Made by a program: the position numbers and the translations under genes | Assembly (NCBI GenBank): GCA_964401845.1 | Contig: CAYOAD010000020.1 | Span: 1-27,950, forward strand | Length of the DNA: 27,950 nt | Source: CAYFKJ01 sp964401845 | GTDB taxonomy: Bacteria; Pseudomonadota; Alphaproteobacteria; UBA2966 | Direction: 5' to 3' | Part shown: positions 14,970-25,245 of the stretch, one piece after another | How the letters are laid out: the number at the start of each line of letters is the position of its first letter | Position numbering within the stretch: the first letter of the stretch is position 1 | Notes under the pieces: generated by a model | What the model was told of the DNA's origin: nothing | The model's database searches: none | Seen by the model: the letters and a program-made list of their open reading frames with translations, nothing else

Positions 14970-16409
14970 ATGAACGAACTGATCCGACTGAGCGCCCGTG
15001 AGGCAGTGGCCAGGCTCAAGACCGGCGAGGTCACGCCGCTGGACCTGATCGATGCCGCCGCCAAGCGCATCGAGGAGGTCGAGCCAAGCGTCAACGCCCT
15101 GCCGACGCTCTGCCTCGACCGCGCCCGCGACCGGGCCAAGCGCCTGATGTCGGAGGAAACGATGGCGGCCGGGCCCAACTACCTGGCCGGCTTGCCCATC
15201 GCGGTGAAGGACCTCAACAACGTCGAGGGCGTGCGCACCACTCAGGGCTCGCCCATTTTTGCCGATACGATTTCCGAGACCACTGACTTTCACGTCGCCC
15301 GGCTGGAGGAAAACGGCGCCATCGTCGTCGCTAAGGCCAATACCCCTGAATTCGGCGCCGGCGCCAATACCTTCAACGAGGTCTTCGGCCGCACCTACAA
15401 TCCCTGGGGCTTGGCCAAGAACCCCGGCGGTTCGTCGGGTGGTTCCGCGGTGGCGCTGGCGGCGGGTGAGGTCTGGCTGGCCACGGGCAGTGATTTCGGC
15501 GGCAGCCTGCGCATTCCCGCCGCCTACTGCTCGGTGGTCGGGCTGCGCCCAACGCCGGGGCGCGTCTCGGGCCTGCCCTCGCTGCTGCCCTTCAATTACC
15601 TCGCCGTCGAAGGCCCCATGGCGCGCGACGTCGGCGATGTCGCGCTGATGCTGGATGCCCAGGCCGGCCCCAACCCCGCCGATCCGATCTCGCTGCCCGC
15701 GATGGCGGCGGGCACCTTCCAGGGCGCGGTGGATAATCCAAAGAAGCCCAAACGCATCGGCTACAGCGCCGATCTCGGCTTCGTGCCGGTGGAGGCCGAA
15801 ACCAAGGCGGTCTGCGCCGCCGCCCTGAAAGTATTCGAAAGCATCGGCATCGCGGTGGATGAGGCCTGCCCGGACCTGAACGGCGCGTTCGAGACCTTCG
15901 ATGTCTTGCGCGCGGCCCAGTTTGCTGCCGGCAAGCAGCCTTTGCTCGAGGCGCACCGCGACCAGCTCAAGCCGGAAATCGTCTGGAACATCGAACACGG
16001 CCTGGAGTTGACGGCGGACGATATCGGCCGGGCGGAGCGCCGCCGGGGCGAAATGTTCCAGGATGCGGCCAATTTCTTCTCGACATACGATTTTCTCGTC
16101 ACGCCGGCCGTTGCCGCCGCTCCGTTCGACGGCGAAATCCGCTATCTCGAGGAAATCGAGGGTCAAAAGTTCAATTCCTACGTCGATTGGCTGGTTTTGA
16201 CCTTCGCCATCTCGCTTTTGGGCTGTCCCGCCATATCCATCCCTTGCGGCTTCACCGATGAAGGCTTACCTGTTGGACTACAGATCGTCGGCCCGCCGCG
16301 CAGCGAAGCCGCCCTTCTCGGGGCATCGCGCTTGTTTGAGGAAGCGGCGGGGCTGAGCGCTCTGGTGCCGCTTGACCCGAAGGCAGTACCTTCGCCGGTC
16401 GCCGTGTAG
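14970..16409 (+). CDS. Amidase signature family hydrolase
   Basis: A 479-aa amidase with the complete Ser-cisSer-Lys triad: Lys80 (PIAVKDLNN), Ser155 (NPGGSSGGSAVALAAG) and nucleophile Ser179 (GSDFGGSLRIPA). The spacings of 75 and 24 residues are those of the family. It hydrolyses an amide or ester; the sequence resembles stand-alone amidases rather than GatA, since no gatC or gatB lies nearby. ATG at 14970; ribosome site weak. Followed 27 bp downstream by a membrane protein gene and divergent from the kinase gene. Substrate not assignable. Confidence 0.92.
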   Translation: MNELIRLSAREAVARLKTGEVTPLDLIDAAAKRIEEVEPSVNALPTLCLDRARDRAKRLMSEETMAAGPNYLAGLPIAVKDLNNVEGVRTTQGSPIFADTISETTDFHVARLEENGAIVVAKANTPEFGAGANTFNEVFGRTYNPWGLAKNPGGSSGGSAVALAAGEVWLATGSDFGGSLRIPAAYCSVVGLRPTPGRVSGLPSLLPFNYLAVEGPMARDVGDVALMLDAQAGPNPADPISLPAMAAGTFQGAVDNPKKPKRIGYSADLGFVPVEAETKAVCAAALKVFESIGIAVDEACPDLNGAFETFDVLRAAQFAAGKQPLLEAHRDQLKPEIVWNIEHGLELTADDIGRAERRRGEMFQDAANFFSTYDFLVTPAVAAAPFDGEIRYLEEIEGQKFNSYVDWLVLTFAISLLGCPAISIPCGFTDEGLPVGLQIVGPPRSEAALLGASRLFEEAAGLSALVPLDPKAVPSPVAV

Positions 16410-16436
16410 CCAACGACGCTTAAGGAGAGCGAACCC

Positions 16437-17120
16437 GTGATTTCAGCCATCGTCCGCGCCATCGGCCAGTTGCCCGATCCCGCCTTCCGCCGCGTCCTGT
16501 TGCGTTCCCTGGGCCTGACGGTTGCCGTCTTCATCGCCTTGTTCGTCGGCATCTGGTATTCGCTCGGCGGCCTCGACCTCACCACCATCGGCTGGATCTC
16601 CTGGCTGCCCGATCTCATTCTCGATCCGCTCAACTGGGCCATCAGCATTATCGCCTACGCCGTGCCTCTGCTGTTGTTCCCTGCCGTCGCCAGTTTTTTC
16701 GTCAGTCTTTTCCTCGACGAGATCGTCGAGGCCGTCGAGGAGCGCCATTACCCCACCGATCCCAAGGGTCCGGGTCTGCCGCTGGCCGAAACCCTGATGG
16801 TGTCCGCCAAGTTTTCCCTGATGGTGATCGTGGTCAACATCATCGCCTTGCCGTTCTACCTCATTCCCGGCATCAACCTGCTGATCTACTACAGCGTGAA
16901 CGGTTATCTGCTGAGCCGGGAGTATTACGAACTGGTGGCGCTAACCCACGTCAAACCGGCGGACGCCGCGGCCCTGGCGGCCACGGCCAAGGGCCGGATC
17001 TTCTTCACCGGCGTCATCATTGCCTTTTTCTTCACCATCCCCATCGTCAACTTTTTCGCCCCCCTGATCGGCGCGGCCGCCATGGTGCACGTCTTCAAAA
17101 GCCTGGGCCCCCGTGGCTGA
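16437..17120 (+). CDS. EI24/CysZ-like integral membrane protein
   Basis: A 227-aa protein, GTG start at 16437 after AAGGAGAG. About four to six hydrophobic segments (roughly 24-42, 68-92, 125-150, 190-222) and the sequence FVSLFLDEIVEAVEERHYP match the EI24 domain found in CysZ sulfate transporters and related proteins. No cys genes are adjacent, so sulfate transport is only one possibility. Inner-membrane location is predicted. Probably co-transcribed with the amidase and the lipoprotein gene (21 bp downstream). Confidence 0.85.
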   Translation: MISAIVRAIGQLPDPAFRRVLLRSLGLTVAVFIALFVGIWYSLGGLDLTTIGWISWLPDLILDPLNWAISIIAYAVPLLLFPAVASFFVSLFLDEIVEAVEERHYPTDPKGPGLPLAETLMVSAKFSLMVIVVNIIALPFYLIPGINLLIYYSVNGYLLSREYYELVALTHVKPADAAALAATAKGRIFFTGVIIAFFFTIPIVNFFAPLIGAAAMVHVFKSLGPRG

Positions 17121-17141
17121 CCACCCGCCCGGCGGCGCGCA

Positions 17142-17735
17142 ATGATGCGAACGACCGCCCTCGGCCTGGCGGCGGGTCTGGCGCTGGCGGCGTGCGGCAT
17201 GCCCGATGAGGCTACGCGCACGACACCGGCCCCGGTGGAGAGCCCCGACAAGGCGGCGGCCACGCTGGCGGATGAACCGGCAACGGCGCCGGCCGCACCG
17301 AAACCGCCCGCTGAAAAATCCGTCGCCGCCGCCGTTGCGCCAGCGCCCGCCCCCTCGCCGCCGCCNNNNNNNNNNNNNNNNNNNNNNNNNNNNNNNNNNN
17401 NNNNNNNNNNNNNNNNNNNNNNNNNNNNNNNNNNNNNNNNNNNNNNNNNNNNNNNNNNNNNNNNNCCGCCGCCGCCGACGGCGTCCGATATCCTCGGATT
17501 GACCGGCGATGAAGTGACCTCACTGCTCGGCCCGCCCAAGCTGGCGCGCCGCGAAAACCGGTCGGAGGTTTGGCAGTACGCCGAGAACGGCTGCGTGCTT
17601 CACGTCTTCATGCACGGCGCCAGCGGGACGGATGCGCGGGTCGATCACCTCGAAGCGACCGACATGGCCGGCGTCCGCAGCAACACCGACGGCTGCCTAG
17701 CCGATCTTGCGGCAAAAACGGCGGTTCTGAACTAA
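17142..17735 (+). CDS. Proline/alanine-rich lipoprotein, interrupted by an assembly gap
   Basis: The N-terminus MMRTTALGLAAGLALAACG is a lipoprotein signal with lipobox LAAC (Cys18). A Pro/Ala-rich linker follows up to the gap of 100 Ns at 17366-17465; after it PPPPTASD leads into a globular C-terminal domain (DILGLTGDEVTSLLGPPKLARRE, then EVWQYAENGCVLHVFMH, given as separate pieces). That domain resembles the SmpA/OmlA-like pattern in which a 'LLGxP' strand precedes WxY and a beta strand, but I do not assign it. Frames agree across the gap only if the true gap length is 100 modulo 3, which is not guaranteed. The stop overlaps the convergent nth stop. Confidence 0.75.
   Translation: MMRTTALGLAAGLALAACGMPDEATRTTPAPVESPDKAAATLADEPATAPAAPKPPAEKSVAAAVAPAPAPSPPXXXXXXXXXXXXXXXXXXXXXXXXXXXXXXXXXXPPPPTASDILGLTGDEVTSLLGPPKLARRENRSEVWQYAENGCVLHVFMHGASGTDARVDHLEATDMAGVRSNTDGCLADLAAKTAVLN
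17366..17465. other. Assembly gap of 100 Ns in a CCG repeat
   Basis: Exactly 100 Ns flanked by CCGCCGCC on the left and CCGCCGCCGCCG on the right. A round length usually means unknown size. The flanking trinucleotide repeat explains why assembly failed here. Confidence 0.95.
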
Positions 17736-18367
17736 GCGATCGTCTTTGCCTTGTAGCGGCAGAGGTCGGCCACCGTGCAGACCGGGCAGTCGGGCTTGCG
17801 CGCCTTGCAGGTGTAGCGCCCGTGCAGGATCAGCCAGTGGTGGGCGTGCAGCTTCCAGTCGTCGGGCACGGCCTTCAAGAGTTTCTTTTCCACCGCCAGG
17901 GGCGTTTTGCCGGGGGCCAGACCCGTGCGGTTGCCGACCCGGAAGATGTGGGTGTCGACGGCGATGGTGGGTTCGCCGAAGGCGATGTTCAGCACGACGT
18001 TTGCGGTTTTGCGCCCAACGCCGGGCAGCGCTTCCAGCGCCTCTCGGTCCCGCGGCACTTCCGCGTCATGTTCGTCGATCAGCATCTGCGACAGCGCCAC
18101 GACGTTTTTCGCCTTGTTGCGGTATAGGCCGATGGATTTGATCAGGTCGCGCACCTTGGCCTCGCCCAGCTTAACCATTCTTTGCGGCGTATCGGCGGCC
18201 TTGAACAGCGCAGGCGTCGCCTTGTTGACGCCGGCGTCGGTGGCTTGGGCCGACAACACCACGGCGACCAGCAGGGTGAAGGGCGAGGAATAGACAAGGT
18301 CGCTCTTGGGTGCGGGGTTGGCCTCGGCGAGGCGGCGGAAGAATTCATCGATGTCGGCGTTTTTCAT
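17732..18367 (-). CDS. nth: Endonuclease III
   Basis: DNA glycosylase/AP lyase that removes oxidised pyrimidines. 211 aa, ATG at 18367. The HhH motif LPGVGRKTANVVL holds catalytic Lys120; Asp138 is in AVDTHIFRV; the [4Fe-4S] loop ligands are Cys187, Cys194, Cys197 and Cys203, all at E. coli Nth numbering. It ends by overlapping the lipoprotein stop by 3 bp on the other strand and is divergent from the DUF2244 gene. Confidence 0.97.
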   Translation of the reverse strand: MKNADIDEFFRRLAEANPAPKSDLVYSSPFTLLVAVVLSAQATDAGVNKATPALFKAADTPQRMVKLGEAKVRDLIKSIGLYRNKAKNVVALSQMLIDEHDAEVPRDREALEALPGVGRKTANVVLNIAFGEPTIAVDTHIFRVGNRTGLAPGKTPLAVEKKLLKAVPDDWKLHAHHWLILHGRYTCKARKPDCPVCTVADLCRYKAKTIA

Positions 18368-18455
18368 GGCATTCCTTTTAGCCGCCCCCCGGCGCGAAGG
18401 CCAGACCGCGCTGCGGTGATTTGCGGCGGCGGCGGGCCAGGCCTATATTTTTCCT

Positions 18456-18980
18456 ATGGCCAACGCCGCAAAATCCGCCGACCAGCCGAACGCCCGGGCG
18501 GTTTCGTTCGATGTGCTGCTCTATCCCCACCGTTCTCTGGGACGCCGGGGCTTTGTCATCCTGATGAGTTTGCTGGCGGCCCTAAGCCTGGCCATCAGCC
18601 TGCCATTCCTTTTGCACGGCGCCTGGCCGGTCGCGGCCTTCTCGGGGCTGGCGGTCACGGTGGTCTACCTCTGCTTCAAACGCAATTACCGCGCGGGCAG
18701 AACCGTCGAGACGCTGCGGCTTGACGACGCCGAACTGGTCGTCAGCCGCACCTTGCCCGATGGCCCGACAAAGCGCTGGCGTTTCCAGCCCTTCTGGTTG
18801 CGGGTGGCGGTCGAGCGTCCCTACCGCCCCGACAGCCGGCTTTACCTGTCCAGCCACGGGCGGCGGGTGGCGGTGGGAAACTTCCTCACCCTGCAGGAAC
18901 GCCTCGACTTGGCGGAGGCCCTGGATGCGGCGCTCAGCCGCTGGCGGGCCGGTCTGACGCCCGCCGGACACCCGACCTGA
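18456..18980 (+). CDS. DUF2244 membrane protein
   Basis: A 174-aa protein starting at ATG 18456. N-terminal cytoplasmic part (FDVLLYPHRSLGRRGF), two hydrophobic segments (about 33-54 and 58-75), then a soluble C-terminal domain (LRLDDAELVVSRTLPDG, RWRFQPFWLRVAVERP, FLTLQERLDLAEALDAAL) typical of DUF2244. Often next to nth in alphaproteobacteria. Function unknown; some relatives have been linked to cytochrome oxidase gene clusters, which are not seen here. Confidence 0.9.
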   Translation: MANAAKSADQPNARAVSFDVLLYPHRSLGRRGFVILMSLLAALSLAISLPFLLHGAWPVAAFSGLAVTVVYLCFKRNYRAGRTVETLRLDDAELVVSRTLPDGPTKRWRFQPFWLRVAVERPYRPDSRLYLSSHGRRVAVGNFLTLQERLDLAEALDAALSRWRAGLTPAGHPT

Positions 18981-19067
18981 CGGGTGCGCAGGAACCGGGT
19001 GGATAGAAACTTCCGGCATCGCGACAATGACGCCAAGCTTAATTGTCACCAGCCGGAAGATGGAAAA

Positions 19068-19955
19068 ATGAACAACACCGTATTGGCATTCGCAGGCGCC
19101 GACATGAACCCCAGGGATTACTCCCGCATCGAAACCGCCATTCACTATTTGGCGGAAAACTACGCCGACCAACCCAGTCTGGGCGAGATGGCGGCGGCGG
19201 CCGGTCTCAGCCAGGCTCACTTCCAACGCCTGTTCTCGCGCTGGGCCGGACTGTCGCCCAAGCGTTTCGTGCAATATCTCTCGCTGGAACACGCCAAGCG
19301 CTCTCTCGTGCAATCGCAAAGCGTGCTGGATGCGGCGTTCGACGCCGGCCTCTCGGGTCCGGGCCGGCTGCACGACCTGTTCGTGGCCTGCGAGGCCATG
19401 ACGCCCGGCGAATACAAGGCGCAAGGGGCCGGGCTGGAGATCGTCTACGGCTATGCCCCCAGCCCCTTCGGCGAATGCCTGATCGGCGAGACCGCCCGCG
19501 GCGTCTGCGGCATTGCGTTCGTCGACGGCGGCGACCGCCAGGCGGCCTTCGACGACCTGGCCGCGCGCTGGCCGGGGGCTGCGTTCCGGCGTGACGATAA
19601 TTCGATTAAATCAACGGCATCAAAGGTTTATGCCGTTTATACCGATGTCGAATCGACCGATCGTACGTCTTTGAAACTGTTGCTTAAAGGGACCAATTTT
19701 CAGCTTCGCGTCTGGGACGCCCTGATGCGCATTCCCTCGGGCTGCGTCACCAGTTACGAGGACTTGGCGGTGCGTGTCGGCAAGCCGGGCGCCGCTCGCG
19801 CCGTCGCCGGGGCCGTGGCGCGCAATCCGCTGGGGCCCATCGTACCCTGCCACCGCGTCATCCGCGCGACGGGCGCCATCACCGGCTACTACTGGGGCCC
19901 CGACCGCAAGCGCGCCATCCTGGCCTGGGAAGCCGCCCGCGCCGAAGCGGCGTAA
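19068..19955 (+). CDS. AraC-type HTH / O6-methylguanine-DNA methyltransferase fusion (Ada-like, no zinc domain)
   Basis: 295 aa from ATG 19068 (MNNTVLAFAGADMNPRDYS) after CCGGAAGATGG. Residues about 18-118 are an AraC-family DNA-binding domain (PSLGEMAAAAGLSQAHFQRLF; LDAAFDAGLSGPGRLHDLF). Residues about 120-205 are the Ada-type linker domain and 205-290 the methyltransferase domain with acceptor Cys261 in PCHRVI. The N-terminal Ada zinc domain that receives methyl from phosphotriesters is absent, so the protein may repair O6-methylguanine and bind DNA without the usual methylation switch. The stretch 19595-19705 is visibly less GC-rich than the rest. Confidence 0.92.
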   Translation: MNNTVLAFAGADMNPRDYSRIETAIHYLAENYADQPSLGEMAAAAGLSQAHFQRLFSRWAGLSPKRFVQYLSLEHAKRSLVQSQSVLDAAFDAGLSGPGRLHDLFVACEAMTPGEYKAQGAGLEIVYGYAPSPFGECLIGETARGVCGIAFVDGGDRQAAFDDLAARWPGAAFRRDDNSIKSTASKVYAVYTDVESTDRTSLKLLLKGTNFQLRVWDALMRIPSGCVTSYEDLAVRVGKPGAARAVAGAVARNPLGPIVPCHRVIRATGAITGYYWGPDRKRAILAWEAARAEAA

Positions 19956-19963
19956 CGGCGGAG

Positions 19964-20029
19964 GACGTAAAAGGGGGACAGGTACACTTTTTCGAAAATA
20001 AAAAAGTGTACCTGTCCCCCTTTTACGTC
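19964..20029. repeat. Perfect 29-bp inverted repeat with 8-base loop
   Basis: Arms 19964-19992 and 20001-20029 are exact reverse complements (GACGTAAAAGGGGGACAGGT at the outer end, continuing ACACTTTTT); the loop is CGAAAATA. It sits between the converging MGMT and dapB stops (19955 and 20033). The AAAAGGGGGACAGGTACAC core matches a type of dispersed palindrome I associate with IS200-like/RAYT Y1 transposase genes in diverse bacteria; no such gene is in the window. As RNA it is a very strong hairpin and could end transcription from both sides. Confidence 0.85.
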
Positions 20030-20032
20030 ATT

Positions 20033-20842
20033 TCACCTCAAACCCAGGACGTCGTCCATGCCGTAGTAGCCCGGCGGTTTGCCGTGACCCCACTTGGCGG
20101 CGGTGACGGCGCCGCGGGCGAAGATGGCGCGGTCGGAGGCTTTGTGGCTGAGCTCGATGCGTTCGTTGTCGGCGGCGAAAACCACGGTGTGGTCGCCGAC
20201 GACGTTGCCGCCGCGCAGGGTGGCGTAACCGATGTCGCCGCGTTTGCGTTCGCCGGTGATGCCGTCCCGGCCGCGGTCGGCCACCGCATCGTGTTCGACG
20301 CCGCGGCCCTCGGCGGCGCCGCGGCCCAGCGCCAGGGCGGTGCCGCTGGGGGCGTCGACCTTGTGGCGGTGGTGCATTTCGATGATTTCGATGTCCCAGT
20401 CGGGGTCCAGGGTGGCGGCGACCCGGCGCGTCAGCCCGATCAACAAGTTGACTCCGACACTCATGTTGGCGCCGCGCACCACGGCGGTCTTTGCGGCGGC
20501 GGCCTGAAGGGCGGCCTCGTGCTCGGCCTCCAGGCCTGTCGTGCCGACGACGTGAACGGTGCCGTGTTCGGCGCACAAAGCGGCGTGGGCGGCGGTGGCG
20601 GCCGGCGCGGTGAAGTCGAGAATGACATCGGCCTGGAGGATGAGCGCGGCGGCATCGTCCGTGACGGCGATGCCCAGGTCGCCCAACTGCGCAACCTCGC
20701 CGACGTCGCGGCCGATGGCCTCGCTGCCCGGCCGCTCGGTGCCACCGGCGATGGCGCAGCCTTCGCTGGCGGCGATCTGGCGCAACAGGTTGACGCCCAT
20801 GCGCCCGGCGCAGCCGACGACGCCGATCAGAATGTCGGACAT
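20033..20842 (-). CDS. dapB: 4-hydroxy-tetrahydrodipicolinate reductase
   Basis: NAD(P)H-dependent step of lysine/diaminopimelate synthesis. 269 aa, ATG at 20842. N-terminal nucleotide-binding loop VVGCAGRMG (8-16), the strand VILDFTAP, and the C-terminal substrate motif EMHHRHKVDAPSGTAL with the catalytic His/Lys pair. Ends in GYYGMDDVLGL as usual. It lies 75 bp downstream of dnaJ on the same strand, an arrangement common in this group, and may be read from the dnaK promoter. Confidence 0.97.
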   Translation of the reverse strand: MSDILIGVVGCAGRMGVNLLRQIAASEGCAIAGGTERPGSEAIGRDVGEVAQLGDLGIAVTDDAAALILQADVILDFTAPAATAAHAALCAEHGTVHVVGTTGLEAEHEAALQAAAAKTAVVRGANMSVGVNLLIGLTRRVAATLDPDWDIEIIEMHHRHKVDAPSGTALALGRGAAEGRGVEHDAVADRGRDGITGERKRGDIGYATLRGGNVVGDHTVVFAADNERIELSHKASDRAIFARGAVTAAKWGHGKPPGYYGMDDVLGLR

Positions 20843-20917
20843 GGATTTATCTCCCCGAGCCCTTGATTGAATTGCCTGGATTTATACACAGGCCGGGGCA
20901 CCAGGGCGATGGGATAA

Positions 20918-22060
20918 TTAATCCTTGAGGTCTTCCCAGAGTTCCCTGACCCGCGCCATGAAGCCCTCGGATTCGGGGTTGGTGCGCGCGGAGCCCTCGC
21001 TTTCGAACTCCTGCAGCAGCTCTTTCTGCTTGGCGGTCAAGTTGACCGGCGTTTCGATGGTCGCCTGGATGTACATGTCGCCGGTGCCGCCGCCGCGGCC
21101 GCGCAATGGCGGCATGCCCTTGCCCTTGAGGCGGAACTGCCGGCCGGTCTGGGCGCCGGCGGGGATGGTGACCCGCGCCCGGCCGCCGTCCAGCGTCGGC
21201 ACTTCGATGCTGCCGCCCAGCGAGGCCGTGGTCATGGGGATGGGCACGCGGCAGTAAAGGTTCTGACCGTCGCGCTGGAAGATGCGGTGGGGGGCCACCG
21301 ACAGGAAGATATAGAGATCGCCGGCGGGGCCGCCGCGCAGGCCGGCCTCGCCCTCGCCCGACAGGCGGATGCGGGTGCCGTCCTCGACGCCTTGCGGAAT
21401 ATTGACCGACAGCGTCTTGTCCTTGCTGATGCGGCCGGCGCCGCTGCAGTGGGTGCAGGGGTCGTTGATGACGTGGCCCGCGCCCTGGCAGGTCGGGCAG
21501 GTGCGCTCGACCGTGAAGAAACCGCTCTGGCTCCGCACCTTGCCCATGCCCTGGCAGGTCTGGCAGACCGTGGGCTTGGACGAATCGCGCGCACCGCTGC
21601 CGTTGCAGGGCTCGCAGATCACGGTGGTGGGCACGCGGATTTCGCTGGTGCGGCCGTGGAAAGCCTCCTCCAGCGAAATTTCCATGTTGTAACGCAGATC
21701 GGAGCCCCGGGCGTTGGCCTGGCCGCCGCCCCGGCGCCCGCCCATGAATTCGCCGAAGAGATCGTCGAACACGTCGGCGAAGCTGGAGCCGAAGCCGAAA
21801 TCGCCGCCGCCCGGATGGCCGCCCTGCGCGCCCTGCTGGAAGGCCGCGTGGCCCATGCGGTCGTAGGCCGCGCGCTTCTGCTCGTCGCTCAGGACTTCGT
21901 AGGCCTGGGAGACGTCCTTGAATTTGGCTTCCGCTTCGGCGTCGTCGGGGTTGCGGTCGGGATGATATTCCTTGGCGAGACGCCGGTAGGCCGACTTGAG
22001 TTCGGCCGCACTGGCATCCCGGTTCACGCCGAGCGTTTCGTAAAAATCGTTACTCGCCAT
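20918..22060 (-). CDS. dnaJ: Chaperone DnaJ
   Basis: Hsp40 co-chaperone that stimulates the DnaK ATPase and binds unfolded proteins. 380 aa. J domain 5-70 with HPD at 33-35; Gly/Phe-rich region (about 75-115; GGGDFGFGSSF); four CxxCxGxG zinc repeats (CEPCNGSG, CQTCQGMG, CPTCQGAG, CTHCSGAG); C-terminal substrate-binding domains after about 215. Located 51 bp after dnaK in the same operon. Confidence 0.98.
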   Translation of the reverse strand: MASNDFYETLGVNRDASAAELKSAYRRLAKEYHPDRNPDDAEAEAKFKDVSQAYEVLSDEQKRAAYDRMGHAAFQQGAQGGHPGGGDFGFGSSFADVFDDLFGEFMGGRRGGGQANARGSDLRYNMEISLEEAFHGRTSEIRVPTTVICEPCNGSGARDSSKPTVCQTCQGMGKVRSQSGFFTVERTCPTCQGAGHVINDPCTHCSGAGRISKDKTLSVNIPQGVEDGTRIRLSGEGEAGLRGGPAGDLYIFLSVAPHRIFQRDGQNLYCRVPIPMTTASLGGSIEVPTLDGGRARVTIPAGAQTGRQFRLKGKGMPPLRGRGGGTGDMYIQATIETPVNLTAKQKELLQEFESEGSARTNPESEGFMARVRELWEDLKD

Positions 22061-22111
22061 GACTTATACCTGGACGAAATACCAACAGTGGTGCCGGACG
22101 GCACATGAAAC

Positions 22112-24052
<1,941 letters not shown>

Positions 24053-24176
24053 GACTTCCTCATTCTTTGCGGCAGGATCGACCGGCCTCTGACGGCACCG
24101 CGCGATCCCCCTGATATTCAAGCTAAATTCCCGTGTAATGCAGCATCCAAGCGCGATCACGACGGAATGAACGCCC

Positions 24177-24208
24177 GTTATATAGGGAGGGAGTCGATTT
24201 GGTGCAAG
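24177..24208 (-). promoter_or_regulatory. Candidate heat-shock/sigma-70 promoter of dnaK
   Basis: On the minus strand CTTGCA (24203-24208) is followed by CTCCCTATATAAC (-10 core about 24178-24187). Read as sigma-70, TTGCAC and TATATA are 17 bases apart; read as alphaproteobacterial RpoH, CTTG and CCCTATAT are well spaced. The start would be near 24170, giving a leader of about 118 nt. Sigma specificity is inferred. Confidence 0.55.
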
Positions 24209-24321
24209 TGAATGAATCTCATTCCGGCTCTGGCGTCCGGCCCGCAAGCTCCCTACGTTCATAGATGAAAGCGAATTCCGCGGGCCAACCGGCCGGGCGG
24301 GGAGCAGATGCAAGGACCACC

Positions 24322-25245
24322 ATGATCATATCGGCGAGCTACAAAACCGATATTCCGGCACTCTACGGCGAGTGGTTCATGAACCGTTTGCGCATCGGCT
24401 TTTGCCGCATGACCAATCCCTACAACGGCAAGTCCTTCGACGTGCCGCTGGATAACGATTCGGTCGACGGCTTCGTCTTCTGGACGCGCAACATCGGACC
24501 ATTTCTGCCCCACCTCGATGAAATCCACCGCCTGGGACATCCCTTCTACGTGCAGTACACCATCACGGGTTATCCGGGCGAAATCGACCGCGCCGTGCCC
24601 GATGCCGACAGGATGATCCGTCAGTTCAGGCGTCTGGCGGCGGACTTCGGCCGCCATGCCGTGGTCTGGCGCTACGATCCCATCCCCATCACCAGCCTGA
24701 CGGGGCGCGAGTTTCACCTGAGGAATTTCAGAAAACTGGCCGAACGCCTGGAAGGGGCCACCGACGAGGCCGTCGTGTCGTTTCCCACGCTCTACCGCAA
24801 GACGCGGCGCAACCTCGACCGGGCGGCCAAGGAGTACGGTTACCAGTGGCGGGACATCGCGCCGCAGGAAAAGCGTTCGCTGATCGCCGAACTGGCCGAT
24901 ATCGCCGAGGCCTACGACATGCGGCTCACCATCTGTTCCCAGACCGCGTTGCTGACATCCGGCGTCAGCGGCGCCCGTTGCGTCGATGCCGGCAGGTTGT
25001 CGAAAGTCGCCGGCGGCGTCGTCTCGGCCAAGGAGATGGGAAACCGTCCGGGCTGCCTCTGCCATCAGTCGCGCGATATCGGGGCCTACGACACCTGTCC
25101 CCACGGCTGCGTCTACTGCTACGCGGTCGACGATCAGGCCGAAGCGTCGGAGCGTTACCACGGCCACGACCCGGACGGCGCGTTCCTCTTTCCGCCGGGC
25201 AAAGCGAAATCCAAGGTCCGGTCCGGGCGGCGCGCCTCTGCCTGA
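24322..25245 (+). CDS. DUF1848 family protein, possible Fe-S enzyme
   Basis: 307 aa from ATG 24322 (MIISASYKTDIPALYGEWF), the conserved DUF1848 beginning, with AAGGA upstream; an earlier in-frame ATG at 24265 adds 19 unconserved residues. The N-terminal part is barrel-like (GFVFWTRN, YVQYTITGYP, VVWRYDPIP). The C-terminus carries a cysteine cluster: CLCHQSRDIGAYDTCPHGCVYCYA, in two pieces, with Cys245, 247, 259, 263 and 266. CPHGCVYC is a CX3CX2C motif as in radical SAM enzymes but placed at the C-terminus. The family has no established function. It is divergent from dnaK and lies between dnaK and grpE. Confidence 0.9.
   Translation: MIISASYKTDIPALYGEWFMNRLRIGFCRMTNPYNGKSFDVPLDNDSVDGFVFWTRNIGPFLPHLDEIHRLGHPFYVQYTITGYPGEIDRAVPDADRMIRQFRRLAADFGRHAVVWRYDPIPITSLTGREFHLRNFRKLAERLEGATDEAVVSFPTLYRKTRRNLDRAAKEYGYQWRDIAPQEKRSLIAELADIAEAYDMRLTICSQTALLTSGVSGARCVDAGRLSKVAGGVVSAKEMGNRPGCLCHQSRDIGAYDTCPHGCVYCYAVDDQAEASERYHGHDPDGAFLFPPGKAKSKVRSGRRASA

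Noticed and set aside
14919..16166. 415-codon minus-strand frame opposite the amidase gene
   Set aside because: Antisense shadow of a gene with a complete catalytic triad.
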